Shown piece by piece: positions 1-12,470 of a stretch of 64,000 nt of DNA (the stretch's first letter is position 1; each line of letters begins with the position of its first letter). The stretch comes from Cheilinus undulatus. Lineage: Eukaryota > Chordata > Actinopteri > Labriformes > Labridae. A program made the translations under genes and the position numbers. The notes below the pieces were generated by a model. The model did no database searches. It saw only the letters and a program-made list of their open reading frames with translations, and had not been told where the DNA came from. Where the stretch lies: NCBI RefSeq assembly GCF_018320785.1, contig NC_054885.1, positions 5,034,921 to 5,098,920 of the forward strand, written 5' to 3'.

Positions 1-200
1 AAAAATTGAAATAACAAGAGACTAAGTAAAACACTTGATAAAAAGTCATAACTACAACATAAAAGGTCAAAATTATGAGATAAGTCATTGGAATGTGAAG
101 AAAAGTCATAAATATGATTAATCTCATTCATTTGAGTTTCTCTCATAATTACGACTTAACTCATACTTCTGACTTTTATCCCATAATTTTAACCCAATGT
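1..200. repeat. AT-rich degenerate array, left edge
   Basis: Irregular copies of units such as AAAAGTCATAA and ATTATGAGATAAGTCAT. These are the complement of the units in the array at 880-2400, so the two stretches face each other around the minisatellite at 200-860. Confidence 0.6.
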
Positions 201-870
201 TACTCAACTCTGCTCAACCAAAGAGCTAAATTCTTTAAAAATACCTTTGCAAGAGCCACAATCTAAATAGTGAAAAGTTTCAAATAGGGGTTAAAGTGGC
301 AACAAAACTAAGTAAAAGTGGGAAAAATGCTCAAAAAGTGGCACAGAAGTGGCAAAACATGGATGAAAAGGGGCAGATAGGCATAAAATTGCAAAAACTG
401 GGTAAAAATAGCAGAAAAAGTGGCAAAATGAATAGAAAATCGAGTCACAGTTGGCAAAAATGGTAACATTGCAAAAAATGAGTGAAAAGTGACTAAAATG
501 GGCTAAAAGCAGCAAGAGTGGCAAAATGGGGGAAGGAAGTGGCATTTAATGGCAAAAGGCAATTTAAATGGGCAAGAAGTGAAGGGGGGGGGGATTGCAA
601 ATAGCAAAAAGCAGGTTAAAAGAGGCAAAAATTGGTTAAAAAAGGGCCAAAAATAGGACAATTGTGGCAAAGAGAAGTGGTAAAAATGGCCTTAAAAAGC
701 AGAAAAAAATGATTAAAAGTGGCAAAAAAAAGGAAAAAGGGGGGGGGGGGTTAAAATAAGGGCAATAAAAATATACAGATAAAAAATAAAAGTTGACGAT
801 TAAAGCTATAGCTGTACAAGAGTGTAGCAGGCTGAGGTCAAAGTTTACTTTTTTTTTTTTTTTAAGGTTT
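200..870. repeat. Minisatellite of GGCAAAAAGTGG-like units in a hAT-like element (copy 1)
   Basis: Loose units of about 10-22 bases (AGTGGCAAAAATGG, TGGGCAAAAAGTGG) between a left border reading GTTACTCAACTCTGCTCAAC and a right border rich in AAGAGCCACA. The same left border flanks the array at 46.93 kb, so this looks like one transposable family with a variable internal array. Confidence 0.65.
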
Positions 871-879
871 TCTGTGTGA

Positions 880-2400
880 AAAATATTTCAAATGAAGATG
901 TAGAAGAGCCACAAATCATCACAAAAGAGCCACACCTGGCTTTAGACTTTTGATCTCATACTTTAGACATATAATCTATAGTTTTCACTCTTTATCTCTT
1001 AATTTGAACTTTTTTATTATTATTTAGATTTCTGATCTCATACTAAAGACACATAAACCCATTGTTTTGACTTTGTGTCTCCATTTGGATTTTTCATCTT
1101 GTAATTTATAATATTTATCTCATAATTCAGAATAGATCTTAATATTTAGAAATATCTCACAGTTATGACTTTTAACCCATCATTTCGACATGTAATCTCA
1201 GCTATGACTTTATCGCAACATTAAGACTTTAATCTCAGTATTTAGACTTTAATCTCATTTTTTTAGATTATTTTAGATTATCTCACAATTTATATCCATC
1301 AAGTTATAACTTTTTTAAAATAATTTAGACTTTTTATATTATCCTCTTACAAATATCTCACAATTATGACACTGATCTCATATTTGTAAGTTTTCATATC
1401 ATAATTTGGCCATTTTACTCCTCATCTAGTCTTTTTAATCTCATAATTATATACATATATCCTCAGCTATGACTTTCTATCTCAACATTAAGACTTCAAT
1501 CTCATAATTTAGATACATCATAGTTGTGACTTTAATTAATAATTTAGACTTTTTATCTTATCCTTTTACAAATATCTCATAATTATGACATTAATATAAT
1601 AATTGTGAGTTTTCATATCATAATTTAGACTTTTACTCCTCATCTAGACTTTTTAATTCCATAATTTAGACATATTATTATTAGATTACACTTTATTTAG
1701 AATTTACACTTTGAGTCCCATATTTACGATTTCTGGTCTCATAAGTCAGTGGTTCTTTAACTGGTGTCCACGAGCCACAGCTTGGGCGTCCGCAAAATAA
1801 TTTCTAATAAATTATCAAAGTAATGCAATGTAATTAAAAATCAAATAAATACATATAGGGACCAAAGCGCCATAAAACAACCATACTAAACCAATGACTC
1901 CCACATAGTTTAGCTTTTGGCCAATAAAAACTCAGATATGATTGTGAGATATTACCTAAAGCTATCACCTGTCACACATTTCTGCCCTGTAAGTGGTCCC
2001 TAGCCCCAAAAAGTTTGAAAACCCCCGTCATAAATAATTCTTTAATCTTATTATTTGGGCTTTTTATCTTATTTTTTGTATCATTTACAAATATCTCATT
2101 AACATAACTTTTATGTCATATTTATGACTTTTCATATCATAATTTGGACTTTTTAAACCCTATAATTTAGTCACAGTATTATTATATGTTACTTTTGTCA
2201 AAGTATTAAAATTTGAATCCCATATTTATAACATCTGGTCTCAAAATTAATACTTTCAATCTCATAAATTACTTTGTGTCCAAAGTTTAGAATTTTTATA
2301 TCTTAATCTCATTATCGCACTTATTTTTTTAATCTAATAGTGAACATTTTTTATTCCTACTTTGGTCTTTATATCTCATATTTATGACTTACTAACAAGG
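880..2400. repeat. AT-rich degenerate tandem array (TTTAGACTTTTAATCTCATAA-like)
   Basis: Dozens of imperfect units built on ATCTCATAATTTAGAC and ACTTTTAATCTC, interrupted by a hAT-like element at 1747-2027. No coding potential. Confidence 0.7.
1747..2027. mobile_element. Short hAT-like non-autonomous element with 8-bp TSD
   Basis: Starts CAGTGGTTCTTTAACTGG and ends TTTGAAAACCCCCG. It is flanked by TCATAAGT (1739-1746) and TCATAAAT (2028-2035), an 8-bp duplication with one mismatch as expected for hAT. It inserted into the AT-rich array. Confidence 0.75.
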
Positions 2401-4330
2401 TTTTATTTTTTTCATTACATAAATAACATCACTGTTGTATTTTTCTTTTGGTTGGAGGCAGATTTGGGCTTTTACTAATGGAGCCTAATAGGGATTGATT
2501 CACTTTTGGGGTCAGCCTCTAGTGGCCACTGAAGGAACTGCAGTTTGCTTCTTTCTTCTTCCCTGTAGGTTTCTGCTGCGGTTTTTATTCTCCACCACCT
2601 GCAGGTACCAATGAGTTCACCCTGCAGCGGCCTCACATCAAACGCCGGCATGAGCGTGATGTCACCAACAGCAGCCCCCCAAAACCACTTAGAGGTCTAA
2701 ATGAGAGCCATTAGCCGAACAAACAAAGACTTCAAACCTGGTGTCATTTAATCAAACGAGGGAGCAGGAAGTTTCATTAACATGTGGGTTAAGACGTGTC
2801 GTAGCGGGGTCAGACTGTAACCGTACGGGCTCTTATTACAGAGGAACAGTCTAATGAGAGTCACTAACCCCGACATGAAGACAAAGTGGTCTGCCTTCCT
2901 CACCAGGCAATGGGGACATTTGAAAACCGGCCAGGTCCACGTTGGCAACCTGCCCCTCTACCTCTCGCCGTCTGCACTTTCTCCCCCTTAACATTTGGTT
3001 TTCTCCCCTCAATAACGTCTGCAGTGGCATATTACAACTTGGAAATGGATTTTAAAAGGGAGCGAGCGGGGTGCCAGAATGGGAAAAACATGGATTGGCT
3101 CAAGGAGAGCAGATTAAGTGGGCATGCCAAACCTCACGCTTTGTCAGAAACATGAAAAAAGAAGGCTTTTTAACATTAGTGAGGGACCAACCGCATCGCA
3201 GGGGGAAATCAAAAAAATCCCACCCTCTTAGAAGAGGAGAGACTGAAAATTTCAGTCACCTAATACGAGTGTCACCAGAGCGAACGCCAGAGGACAGCCG
3301 GGCCTTTTTTAATCACTGCTGCAGGTCTGTGTGCTCACAGCACTGCTAAGCCAATCCAAAGGCCTGCAAACATCCTGGAACAGCGACATAAATCCACTTC
3401 TCCCTGCTTTGTGTTTGTAATGGCTGTTGTGCTGCTCCATGTAGATGTGATATGATAGGATTGATTGCAGTGAAGATCACTGAGGCTGCGTTTAGCACCG
3501 CCCTGCCACCCAAACTGTCGGCCCACGAGCCGCCCGTCCCATGTTGCCTCTGTTGGTGGTCCCTGGTGTAAGCTATATTTTCCCCTCACTTCTCTCGCTC
3601 TCTCTCTTTTTTTATAGCTAACACAAAATTGTTCCTAATTCGCTGCTGCTAGAGGGGGGTAATTTGCGGCTTTTGGCTGAGTGTCGCAAGCCCCAAATTT
3701 GAAAAAGCTGCTGAGTTGAAGGCGTTCTGTGAGAGAGGCAGCGGGGAGAAACACGGCCTCAGTGCAACAGGATGAAAAAAGAAAAACAAGATAAGCCTCA
3801 AAAGGCAAAAGAGAGCAATGCGATAATGACTGTTGGGAAATATAAGCTGCAGCCACCAGCGATTATTTTAATGAAATGATGCCAATAATGCCTTCTGCTC
3901 CAAAACAATCTGATTTATGTTCAGCCGAGGAAAACACTCATGTTCTTATCAAACTATCAGGGCCAAAAAAAGCTCATATTTCACGTGTTTGAGGGTCAAA
4001 TTCTTTAAGATAACAACTCCCCAGCTGATTTTAAAGTTACAAAAAGAAAGGGCAGTAAAGTGTTCCTTGATAACACAGGAGGACGATGATCTATAAATTA
4101 TTTCACATGAGGCCAAAGTCAATAGAAGTTAGCAGCCAAAGTTCAAACTTTATAAATGAGGGAGTGACTCAAGGTTCTGTCCATGGCCCCTTTAACTTTA
4201 CTTTTATAAATAGTATGCAGGTAGCTTCTTTTCATGGTCTACCATGGTCTACTGTGTGCACAGTCCTGACAGTAGGGGGCGGTGTGCATGCAACCTTGCA
4301 AAGTTGATGGATTGTCCAGATTCCATGTCC
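2400..4330. other. No gene seen; mostly single-copy-looking sequence
   Basis: The GC content is higher than in the flanking arrays. A short fragment near 2495-2540 (TTCACTTTTGGGGTCAGCC) resembles a dispersed fish repeat. Short open frames here lack splice or protein support. It could contain conserved non-coding DNA, which needs comparison with other fish. Confidence 0.5.
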
Positions 4331-4424
4331 GTCATCAGGTAGATCCACCTCCCAAAGCTCTTCTCCAGAGGTGTCCAGACATGCTGCCCGCACCCCGATT
4401 ATGATTGGCCCACGGCAGATTCTA

Positions 4425-4600
4425 GAAATGAAGCAGCAATAATATACCAGGGGCGGAGCCAGTGGCAGCCAGGCCCAAACAGCGCCCCCTGAAATCTAAT
4501 TGGTATCTCCAAAAACCTGGAAATGATCGTCTATTTACCTTGTCAGCTGTAAAATCAAGCGTTTTAGAGCTGATTGCTCTTCTTTATACCAGTTTGGCTT
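4425..4600. repeat. Dispersed repeat shared with 44.34-44.49 kb
   Basis: Blocks such as CCAAAAACCTGGAAATGAT and CCTTGTCAGCTGTAAAATC recur with small changes at 44.43-44.48 kb. A further block (GTCAAGCTCTGCCCC) continues at 5449 after the inserted element at 4732-5399 and recurs at 44,515. Confidence 0.6.
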
Positions 4601-4731
4601 TTTACATATGGATCAAATGACAACAAAGGATGGAGGAAAGGAAACTGGCACTCAAACAGGAGCTAGCTACCATGGCTCACATTAAAAAGCCGTTTCATAG
4701 AACAGGTTTGTCACCAGCACATCTTTACTCT

Positions 4732-5399
4732 GGCTGTTTTTGAATTCACCTACTATACTAGCAGTGCGTACTGATTTGCCCAAAATGTAGTATGCAGTAT
4801 GCGAACAAATGCAAAAGTTGCAATATGCCAAAAATACCGGGATGACGTACTGATTCAGGAAAATTTCACAGTATGCATCGGACCAGTCTGCTTCGCCTAC
4901 TGTTACCCACAATGCAAAGCACCGGGTCAGAATTCGTAATAGCGGAGAGGGGCGGAACTTTCACTGAGGCGGCTGACAGTTACAAAAAGTGCTATTACCT
5001 TATATCTTTACCTTTTTAACATGTACTATAGCGAAATAAGTTGTAAGAAGGTAACTGTTGTTTTTGTTTTGCAGTTATGGCTCATAATGGCCAGAAAGGT
5101 GCTGTCAAGTATGTCCAATTCACTGCCCTATACATGCTAAGCTAAAAACAATGGCTGTAAAAATCCAGAAAAATCACAAAAACACTTCCCAGATTTTTTC
5201 TGTACGTAAATGGATATTGACCATGGTATGACATAGTTCTGTATACTGGAAACCAGCTAAACCGGGCCAAGCATACTACACAATAGCGTCTGACTGGCAG
5301 TCATACTGCATACTACTGTTGAATGCAGTACGCAGTGCGCAATACATACTGCATACTGCATTTGGCAGGAGTATGCAGTAAGCCAATTCGAAAACAGCC
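4732..5399. mobile_element. MITE with GGCTGTTTTYGAATT termini and 3-bp TSD
   Basis: The left end GGCTGTTTTTGAATT is mirrored by the right end AATTCGAAAACAGCC. It is flanked by TCT on both sides. The interior carries repeated GTATGCAGTATGC-like words and no transposase. A 3-bp duplication suggests a PIF/Harbinger-type mover, but this is inference. Confidence 0.65.
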
Positions 5400-5479
5400 T
5401 CTGTTATTTATTCCACAAAGTTTATCAAGCGTTTAGGGTCACAGAGTCAAGCTCTGCCCCAGTCAGCTGATCATCTATG

Positions 5480-7040
5480 CACGCTATTGGAAAAAAAACC
5501 CTGAAAAACCACTTGTTTCTCCGCTTTTATTCCATTTGTGGTCAAAAATGGAAAAAAAGAAAAAATGGCTTGTTTTTCCTTTTTTTTTTGTTTTTCTTTT
5601 TGTCAAAAATGGAAAAAAAAACGGAATAACAAGAATTTCTCCCATTTTTTGAGTCTGGTTTCAACCAGGAAATGGATCTGCCAGAAAATACACTGACCCT
5701 AATAAAATATAACTCACAACTCTCTGGAGATCCAAATTTTGATCAAAAGGGCAACCGGACTTGATTTAGATTCTTGAGGATGTTCCACCTCTTCAGTTCA
5801 GTCTTCAAAAACCTAATTTAGGACCAGTTGCTTTTTTGACAAAGATGTGGATGACCATGACCTTGGTGAATAAGAACCTACACCGACATCTTTCTGGAGA
5901 CGACTGATGAAAGTTCCTCCTGATATTTACTGATTAATTTGGTACATTTTAAAGTCCCTCAGAAGATAACACAAAATCTGGAGAAATGCTGGCAGGAAAC
6001 TCCCCAAAAAATGGGGAAAATTCCCCAAAGATTTCAGACAAACTCACAATAAAAATGCGTAAATAATTTAAGGAAGGACAACTGGTTTAAAAGACTAGTA
6101 ACTCTAGCAAAGGATCCTAGTCCATCCTTGTTCATCCCTGGTCTGCATCTCTTTTTACACACAGAGCTCCACATTCCCAAAGCAAGGGGAGGCTGCAGGG
6201 CTCCTCAGCGGCCTCGTTGACACTGCGGCCCTCAGAGACTCTCATTCATTTTGATTAACAGGGCCTTCCTCGCTCTCATCCCGTCCTCGGTGGTTCACTC
6301 TAACCCGCATGGATGTTTTCCTTTTTTTTTCTCCCACATGGTTTTTCACTTCCACAACAGCACGTCATTACCCGAGTGTTTAAACACTTAAGAAGAGTTC
6401 AGAGGAGGAGGAGGAGGAGGAGTGAAAAAACACTCACCAGCTATGAGCAGTTGTACATTAACTCTGCATCACTCGTGGGAGCTGTAAAGTCTGCCCTGTA
6501 AGCGAAATGAAGTCAATAAATAAACGGGGCTGTTGTCAGAAGTCTGGAACGGCATGAGAGACTTTCAGCCCACCATGCTGAAATGAAGGCTGATAAGTTC
6601 GGGCCGCCCCGCAGAATTAGACCCTACAACGTGCTGAGTGCCGTTGACTAATGAGGGCGGGTTCGCTGAATGATAAATTCAAAAAACGAGAGCACCGTTT
6701 GATCCGCACCAAACCACAGTTTGTTGGTGACGAAACTCCGAAGCGTCACAACACATAGGAGGTTTATTTTTCTAACGCAGATTCGACATGAGCCGCCTGT
6801 GATAACAACGCTCACTCCTTCAGAGGCTTGGTTTCAGCACCGTCAATCACAGAAGAAGAGACGACAAAGAGCAGAGAGACGGAGCTGTGGACGGACGGAG
6901 CGTGCTCAGTCCGCTTCACTTCAGGCTTTATTTACATTTAGATAGGGAGAGGCAGCGGCGGCACTTTCTTTAGCTTACACTGAAGAGTCAGTCAGTGAAA
7001 TCACACCACAGTAGAAAGCTTTAAGGAACATCCTTATCTG
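5480..7040. other. No gene seen
   Basis: An A/T homopolymer-rich patch (5490-5640) is followed by degenerate CCCAAAAAATGGGG-like words (5930-6060). A more GC-rich stretch (6100-7040) with a purine run at 6397-6425 has no supported exon. Confidence 0.5.
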
Positions 7041-7310
7041 TTTAAAACCTCAGTTCCAAAAAAGCTGGGATGCTGAATCAGTGATTGCCATATCTAATAA
7101 ACCCATATTCTATTCACAATAGAACATAAACAACATATCAGGTGTTGAAAAATATAAGCTCATTTTGAATTTGATGGAAGCAACACATCTCAAAAAGTAG
7201 GGACAGGGCCATGTTTACAGTCTGTAAACATGAGGAGACCAGTTGCTGGAAATCTGGGGAGGACTGTTGTCCCATTCTTGTCTGATGTAGAATTCTAGCT
7301 GCTCAACTTT

Positions 7311-8000
7311 CTATTGGTGTCTATGGGACCAGTTCAGCACCTTGACTCTTCTCCTGTGAAGCCATGCTGTTGTGATGGATGAGGTATGTGAAATATTCAA
7401 GGCCTTCTCTGAAAGAGACGTTGTCTTGATGGGAGCATATGTTGCTCTAAAACCTCTCTGCTTTTCAGCATTGATAGTTCGTTTCCAGACGTGTAAGCTG
7501 CCCACGCCATTGACACTGATGCAACCCCAAACCATCAGAGATGCAGCCTTTAAGATACGTTTTTGGGATTTTTGTCCTTTTATTCAAGAAAGGACAGTGG
7601 ATAGGGGTGAGACATTGGTGATGGAGCCATCAATAGGCAGATAGGTTGTGGCTTTAAAACTGTGCACCGATAACAAGCTGGATGGTCCTTCTCCTCTTTG
7701 ATCCACAGGACAGAGCGTCCGTAGTTTCCAAAAAGAATTTCCAATTTTAAATCATTTGACCACAGAACAGTTCTCCATTTTAAATGAGCTTTGGCCCAGA
7801 GAGGACAGCAGCATTTCTGGATTCTGTTCACATATGGCTTCTTCTTTATATGATCCAGCTTTAACTTGCATTTGTGGACAGCATGACCAACTGTGTTGAC
7901 AGTGATTTCTCGAAGTGTTCCTGAGCCCATGCAGAGATTTCCAGTACAGAATCATCTGCACACTGTCCAACTTACAAAAAAGACCATCAGCAGGTTTGCA
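7311..8000 (-). pseudogene. Tc1 transposase remnant (family X)
   Basis: Minus-strand pieces in several frames: MVWGCISVNGVGSLHVWKRT, SSITTAWLHRRRVKVLNW, and KKKPYVNRIQKCCCPLWAKAHLKW with TVLWSNDLKLEILFG. These are the central catalytic-region motifs of a Tc1-type DDE transposase. Frameshifts, stops and a missing stretch between them make it dead. Confidence 0.75.
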
Positions 8001-8638
8001 TGGTGAAGGTCTAGTACCAAGTTGCACAGTGTGCAGGGGTTTGTTTTGAATTGTTTGTTGTATACCTTGCCCTCTGACACACCTGTCTTAAAAAAATGAA
8101 TCTGCAAAGCAATTCCTCCAGTACAGAATCATGCCTGTTTTTAAACCCTGAAAGCCAATTGTATCATATTTGATACACAGTTTTGTTAGACCTCTTTCTT
8201 ATCAGCACGATAATTAATTTCCTTAAAAACCTCTTAAATACAATTGGATCATTGGTAAAAATACCTTCCAGTGGATAATCAATTTCCAGAATTGCCTTAT
8301 GCATCAAAAGTGATGGCAATGTTTGTTTTTTGGTTTTCTGCAGAAAGTTAAATAACATCCCAGTTCCAAAAAGTGAGAACTTTCTGACTATTATTTGAGA
8401 TAATCAGGCTCTAAAGCATTAATGCAGCGGCCCCTGAGGGCCAGAAGCATCTAATATTGACCTTTGGCCTTGTCTCTACCCACAGAGATTTCTCCAGATT
8501 CTCTGAATCTTTTGATGGTATAATGGACTGTAGATGGTGGGATATTCAAAGATTGGTAAACCTCTGCCAACTGGGACCCTGCCTTTCGAAAATACTCCTT
8601 TTATACTCAGTCATGTTACTGACATTGTGACAATTATC

Positions 8639-9171
8639 TAACCTGACACGTCAGATGGATGTGTTTCACACATCCATCAGGAAAACTTTCAATACTAAGC
8701 ATTTGGGAAAGGGCAGAGGCTTTGAAAAATCTTGCAGTGTGATTGGATGAACGTTCTGTCTTTCACATTTTTACGGGACAATTAGAGCAACAAAACGTGA
8801 TGTAGCTGCGACTGAGGTGGGCATGCGCAGCTACGGAGGAATAACGCCAAACATGGCGACTGAAGACATGTCAGTACACGACTTCTTTTCTTTTTAAAAA
8901 GAAAACAACTCACTGTTGTTTTTTGTTCTTCTTTTAATGAAGAAATGTCATCAAGGTCTGATGAAACTGGCGCTTTAGCAGCATCCACGCTAATCTCTTC
9001 CGATATAATTGCACCGGTCTCTTGTTGCTGCTTGCTTACATCACAACTCCCTGCCTGAAAGTACTGCCCTTCAACGCTGATTGGCCCAAATGGTTCCTAC
9101 GGGAGCTTGGCAAGATGGATTTGCCAATGAGACATACAGAAACAGGTGAATCCATCTGCTTTGCAAGGTTA
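8639..9171. mobile_element. MITE with 9-bp TSD nested in the Tc1 relic
   Basis: Ends are TAACCTGACACGTCAGATGG and, inverted, TAACCTTGCAAAGCAGATGG. The 9-base duplication ACAATTATC lies at 8630-8638 and 9172-9180. The host sequence on both sides continues as family X. A 9-bp duplication is typical of MULE-type movers; the class is inferred. Confidence 0.7.
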
Positions 9172-9374
9172 ACAATTATCCCAGTTAGTTACAAAATGCT
9201 CCTCCATCTGTTTTCCATTAGTACCACTTTTCCAGTCTTTTGCTGCCCTGTCCCAACTTTTTTGAGATGTGTTGCCACCATCAAATTCAAAATATTTTTT
9301 CGTGAAATGGTCAAATGTCTCAGTTTCAACATCTGATATGTTAAAAGTTTTAGTTTATGCAGGACTCGTTAGTT

Positions 9375-9600
9375 TTACGTCCAGCTGTGATCAGCGGATC
9401 CATATCATCGCCTCCCAGCTCCCACAGCCAATCACAGCTCTTTCTCTCAACACAGTGTTGTATTTAGATATGACAAACTTTTCCTTAATCCTAGCTTGCA
9501 TTACAGCTGCTGCTGGTGAAGCTTCACCTCCTCCACCCCAGCCTCCTCCTTTATAGCATAAAGCCATTTGCACCTTCATTCAGTTTCATGCTACTATGGA
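9375..9600. repeat. Dispersed repeat shared with 57.43-57.59 kb
   Basis: Blocks such as CTCCCAGCTCCCACAGCCAA, TCACAGCTCTTTCTCTCAAC and CTCCTCCACCCCAGCCTC match the segment at 57.43-57.59 kb closely. It lies inside the family X copy. Confidence 0.7.
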
Positions 9601-9852
9601 TTAATTGCTTTTAACCAATTTAGTTGTATTCAATATAAATTGTCATAAATGTATCTATCCATATGGGGGTTTCTAGCCATGCAATCCCTGGAAAGTCAAA
9701 GCTTTATAGCAGAACTTTGTCTGCCAAGTAAATCTCTAGATCCATTTTGCCATAAAACGGTTAAATGTATGATGAGAGTGATCCAGAATAAACTCGTTAT
9801 TTACATTTGACATTGCACCCCAGCTTTCTTGGAATTGGGTTAGTATAATCTG

Positions 9853-9990
9853 TTAACATGAAGGAGGGGGAGACCTGTAAGGCAGTTCCTGATTGTTTGG
9901 CTTCACTCTCAGGCGGCTGTTGCTACACCCATCTCAATACACACTCTATGGTATCAGGTTATAACAGCTTTCCTACCAGAGCGGGACGTC
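9853..9990. repeat. Dispersed repeat fragment related to 12.84-12.97 kb
   Basis: Both start CTGTTAACATGRAGGAGG, pass through a purine-rich 'GGCGGAGC/GGGGGAGA' word and contain TTGGCTTCACT. Both look like fragments of one old repeat. Confidence 0.5.
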
Positions 9991-9999
9991 CTCTTGAGT

Positions 10000-11050
10000 G
10001 AATCTGGTGAATTGTTTAAAAAATGTTAAAAGAGACGACAGAAATGAAGATGAAGACAGATGAAGGGCAGCTTTAAGGAGGCTGTGAACTTTCCCCATCG
10101 ACACATGCTAACTCATGTAGCTCCCTCCTCCCCCAGAGACCTCTAACATAAACACTCCTGTCCGTTTAACATCTTTGGCTTCTCCTCCTGACCTCCTGAC
10201 GTCCATCCTTCCCTCTCCCTTTAAAACTTTCTCTCTTTCTCTGACTCCAGATGTTTGGCTGAGCAGAAGCAGAGAGAGAGAGGAAGAGAGAGAGAGGAGA
10301 CCTGAGGGGATAAGCGTTGGAGATCTCCAGCGTGGACTGGAATGCTGACCCTCGATCCATCTCCATCAGCGGAGGAGCGTTTGTTTGACTTGAGATGTGA
10401 TTGTGTTTTCTCTTCTCCACACCTGCAGCTTCCTCTGAAACACCACCCACCCCCTCCTCCCCCTCTGATCGATTGATTTAACTCGCTGAAACCCTCGTCC
10501 ACAATAGGCCTTTGAATAGGAGCAGAATTATGTTGGAAAATATTGTTAGGTTTTATTACCACCCCAGCTAAAAAAAAGAGGTTGTAGATTGGATGCAGTT
10601 GTTGGAAATTATGCCGGATAATCACTTCCATATTGTCTGGACTTGCCGGTTGTTGTGCCGTATTGGCTGGAAATTCATAAACATATTAATAACGTGATTG
10701 GAGCTGACGTTTCCTTGAGATGTATTATAATACACATGGGTGCTTTTCTGTTTGATTGTTGAAATATAAATAAAGGAAACTGGGAGAAATGCTGAAGCAG
10801 TGAGGAAAGAAAGGCTGCAAATAGAAAGTGGTAAAATCAGAGCTACCCACAATAGAATTTCTTCAGAGGTCCTTTATATTTAATAGAAGATGGCTCAACT
10901 TTTGAAACCTCGATATGATCATTAGTGTCACTGCCCCCTCACTGACCAATCAGAATCAAAAAGGTGTGGGACTTTTGCATTGAGCCATGCAGACACAGGT
11001 CAGATCTGTTTACATTTACACCAAACCAACCTGATTACTGCCAGACCTGG
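10000..11050. other. No gene seen
   Basis: Single-copy-looking sequence with a GAGA-rich run near 10,270-10,300. The longer minus-strand open frames (10166-10631) are low-complexity and lack splice or domain support. Confidence 0.5.
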
Positions 11051-11065
11051 AATTGAAAAACACAT

Positions 11066-11440
11066 CATGGCGCCTTCTAAAGAAATTCAAGACCAGATGA
11101 GCAACAGTCATCGACATCTATCGGTCTGAAAAGGCTTAAAAAGCCGTTTCTAAGACTTCGGGACTCCAAAGATACACCGTGAGAGCCATTATCCACAAAT
11201 GGGGAAAACCTGGAACAGTGGCGAACCTCCCCAGGAGTGTCCGGCCTACCAAAATGACTCCAAGAGTGCAACAGCGACTCATCCTGGAGGTCACAAAACT
11301 GCCCAGAACGACATCCAAAGACCTGCAGGCCTCACTGACTCAGTTAAGGTCAGAGTTCATGATTCAACAATAAGAGAGAGGCTGGGCAACAGTGGCATCA
11401 TGGGAGAGTTCCAAGGCCAAAACCACTGCTGAGTAAAACA
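11066..11440 (+). pseudogene. Tc1 transposase N-terminal fragment
   Basis: Pieces reading MAPSKEIQDQM, then LQRYTVRAIIHKWGKPGTV and LPRSVRPTKMTPRVQQRLI, followed by ASLTQLRSEFMIQQ: the paired-like helix-turn-helix region of a fish Tc1 transposase. The frame is broken, and the catalytic part is absent because a different repeat starts at about 11,446. Confidence 0.75.
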
Positions 11441-11445
11441 ACACA

Positions 11446-12470
11446 AAGGCTACATTCACACTGCAGTTAAAAGTGACCTGAATCTGATTTTTTCTAACAG
11501 TGTGAACAGCACAAGTCACATTGAATCTGACCTTTTCAAATCAGATTCAGGCCACTTTGGCTACGTTCACACTAAAGGCCTTAGTGCTCAATTCTGATCT
11601 CTCAAATCAGATTTTTTTTGTTTGGCTGTTCACACTGCAGTTGACTTCTAAAAGATCAGATGCGCATCTGATTTGGTTTGGTCGCGGGTTTGGTCCGACC
11701 AAAGGAGAGCGACCTCGCCCACTGGGAGCGAGTCTCGAGCGCTGCGCCATGCAGCCCTAATTGGCAGGAAGAGATCACAGGAGAACCGTGAGTTCACGCA
11801 GGAATAGTACGTCAGCAGCGGACTATTTTACCTTTTGGGGTTAATTTATCATCCTTTAAATAATAATGATATCCCCAAAAGTTAACTTTTCCTCATCAAT
11901 GGCGCCTTTGTAGCTCTGTGACCCACTGACCTCTCAGTGACCCTTTGCTTTCGCTGCATAATTAGACATAATGTTGATAAAGTGATGATTTATGATCGGG
12001 AGTCTGTGCATTGTGTTTTATTTTGAAAGAACCGGATGTTCTACGCTTGTGATTTCCATGGTTGGTGCTTTCTGAACGACAGTGAATTTATGAGGTTTGG
12101 CAGCGCCCAGCGCTGAAAATAGACCTGTAGCGTATCTGAAACGAAGCGGAGCGAGGTGTCCGTCCAGGCACGCACCACCGCCTGTCTGGAGCGCCGGCTA
12201 TGGAAATGCTCTGATAGACTAGAGAGGGAGCGATGTGCTCTGCAGTATGATTCGCCGGTGTTTCACGGCACGCACGCTTTACATGGAAATTGGGGGTTAG
12301 AAACACTTGTGTTGTTTACGCCGTCAGAAAAAATCTGACATGAGTCCCGTGAGGAAAAACGTCAGATTCAGGTCACTTTAACTGCAGTGTGAACGTAGCT
12401 TTTGGTTCTTAATCAGATACGTATCTGATCTTTTGTGATTTGACTGCAGGGTGAACAGCCAAAAAAAAAA
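11446..12470. mobile_element. Composite non-autonomous element with GGCTACRTTCACACTGCAG termini
   Basis: The left block 11446-11493 (GGCTACATTCACACTGCAG...) is inverted at 12363-12403. A second block (11612-11680, TTTGGCTGTTCACACTGCAG and GATCAGATGCGCATCTGAT) is inverted at 12404-12466. The order A-B-A'-B' is not a simple nested palindrome and implies two overlapping copies. It ends in a run of A. Confidence 0.65.

Larger units (their letters stand above)
7047..9842 (-). mobile_element. Degenerate Tc1/mariner element (family X) with nested insertions
   Basis: The left end reads CAGTTCCAAAAAAGCTGGGA and the right end CAGCTTTCTTGGAATTG, an inverted pair. The same termini recur at 17.2, 33.2, 60.06 and 61.25 kb. 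Subterminal blocks (ACACATCTCAAAAAGTAGGG; AACATCTGATATGTT) are shared with the other copies. The body is interrupted by an unclassified insert (about 8150-8400), a MITE (8639-9171) and a repeat (9375-9600). Confidence 0.75.

Noticed and set aside
2555-2594. Mini-exon-like 36-base segment between TTCCCTGTAG| and |GTACC on the plus strand
   Set aside because: Splice-like borders alone are weak. No neighbouring exons, and it abuts a repeat fragment.
10166-10631. Minus-strand ORFs of 94 and 136 codons
   Set aside because: Low-complexity serine/leucine and charged stretches over a GAGA tract; no support.
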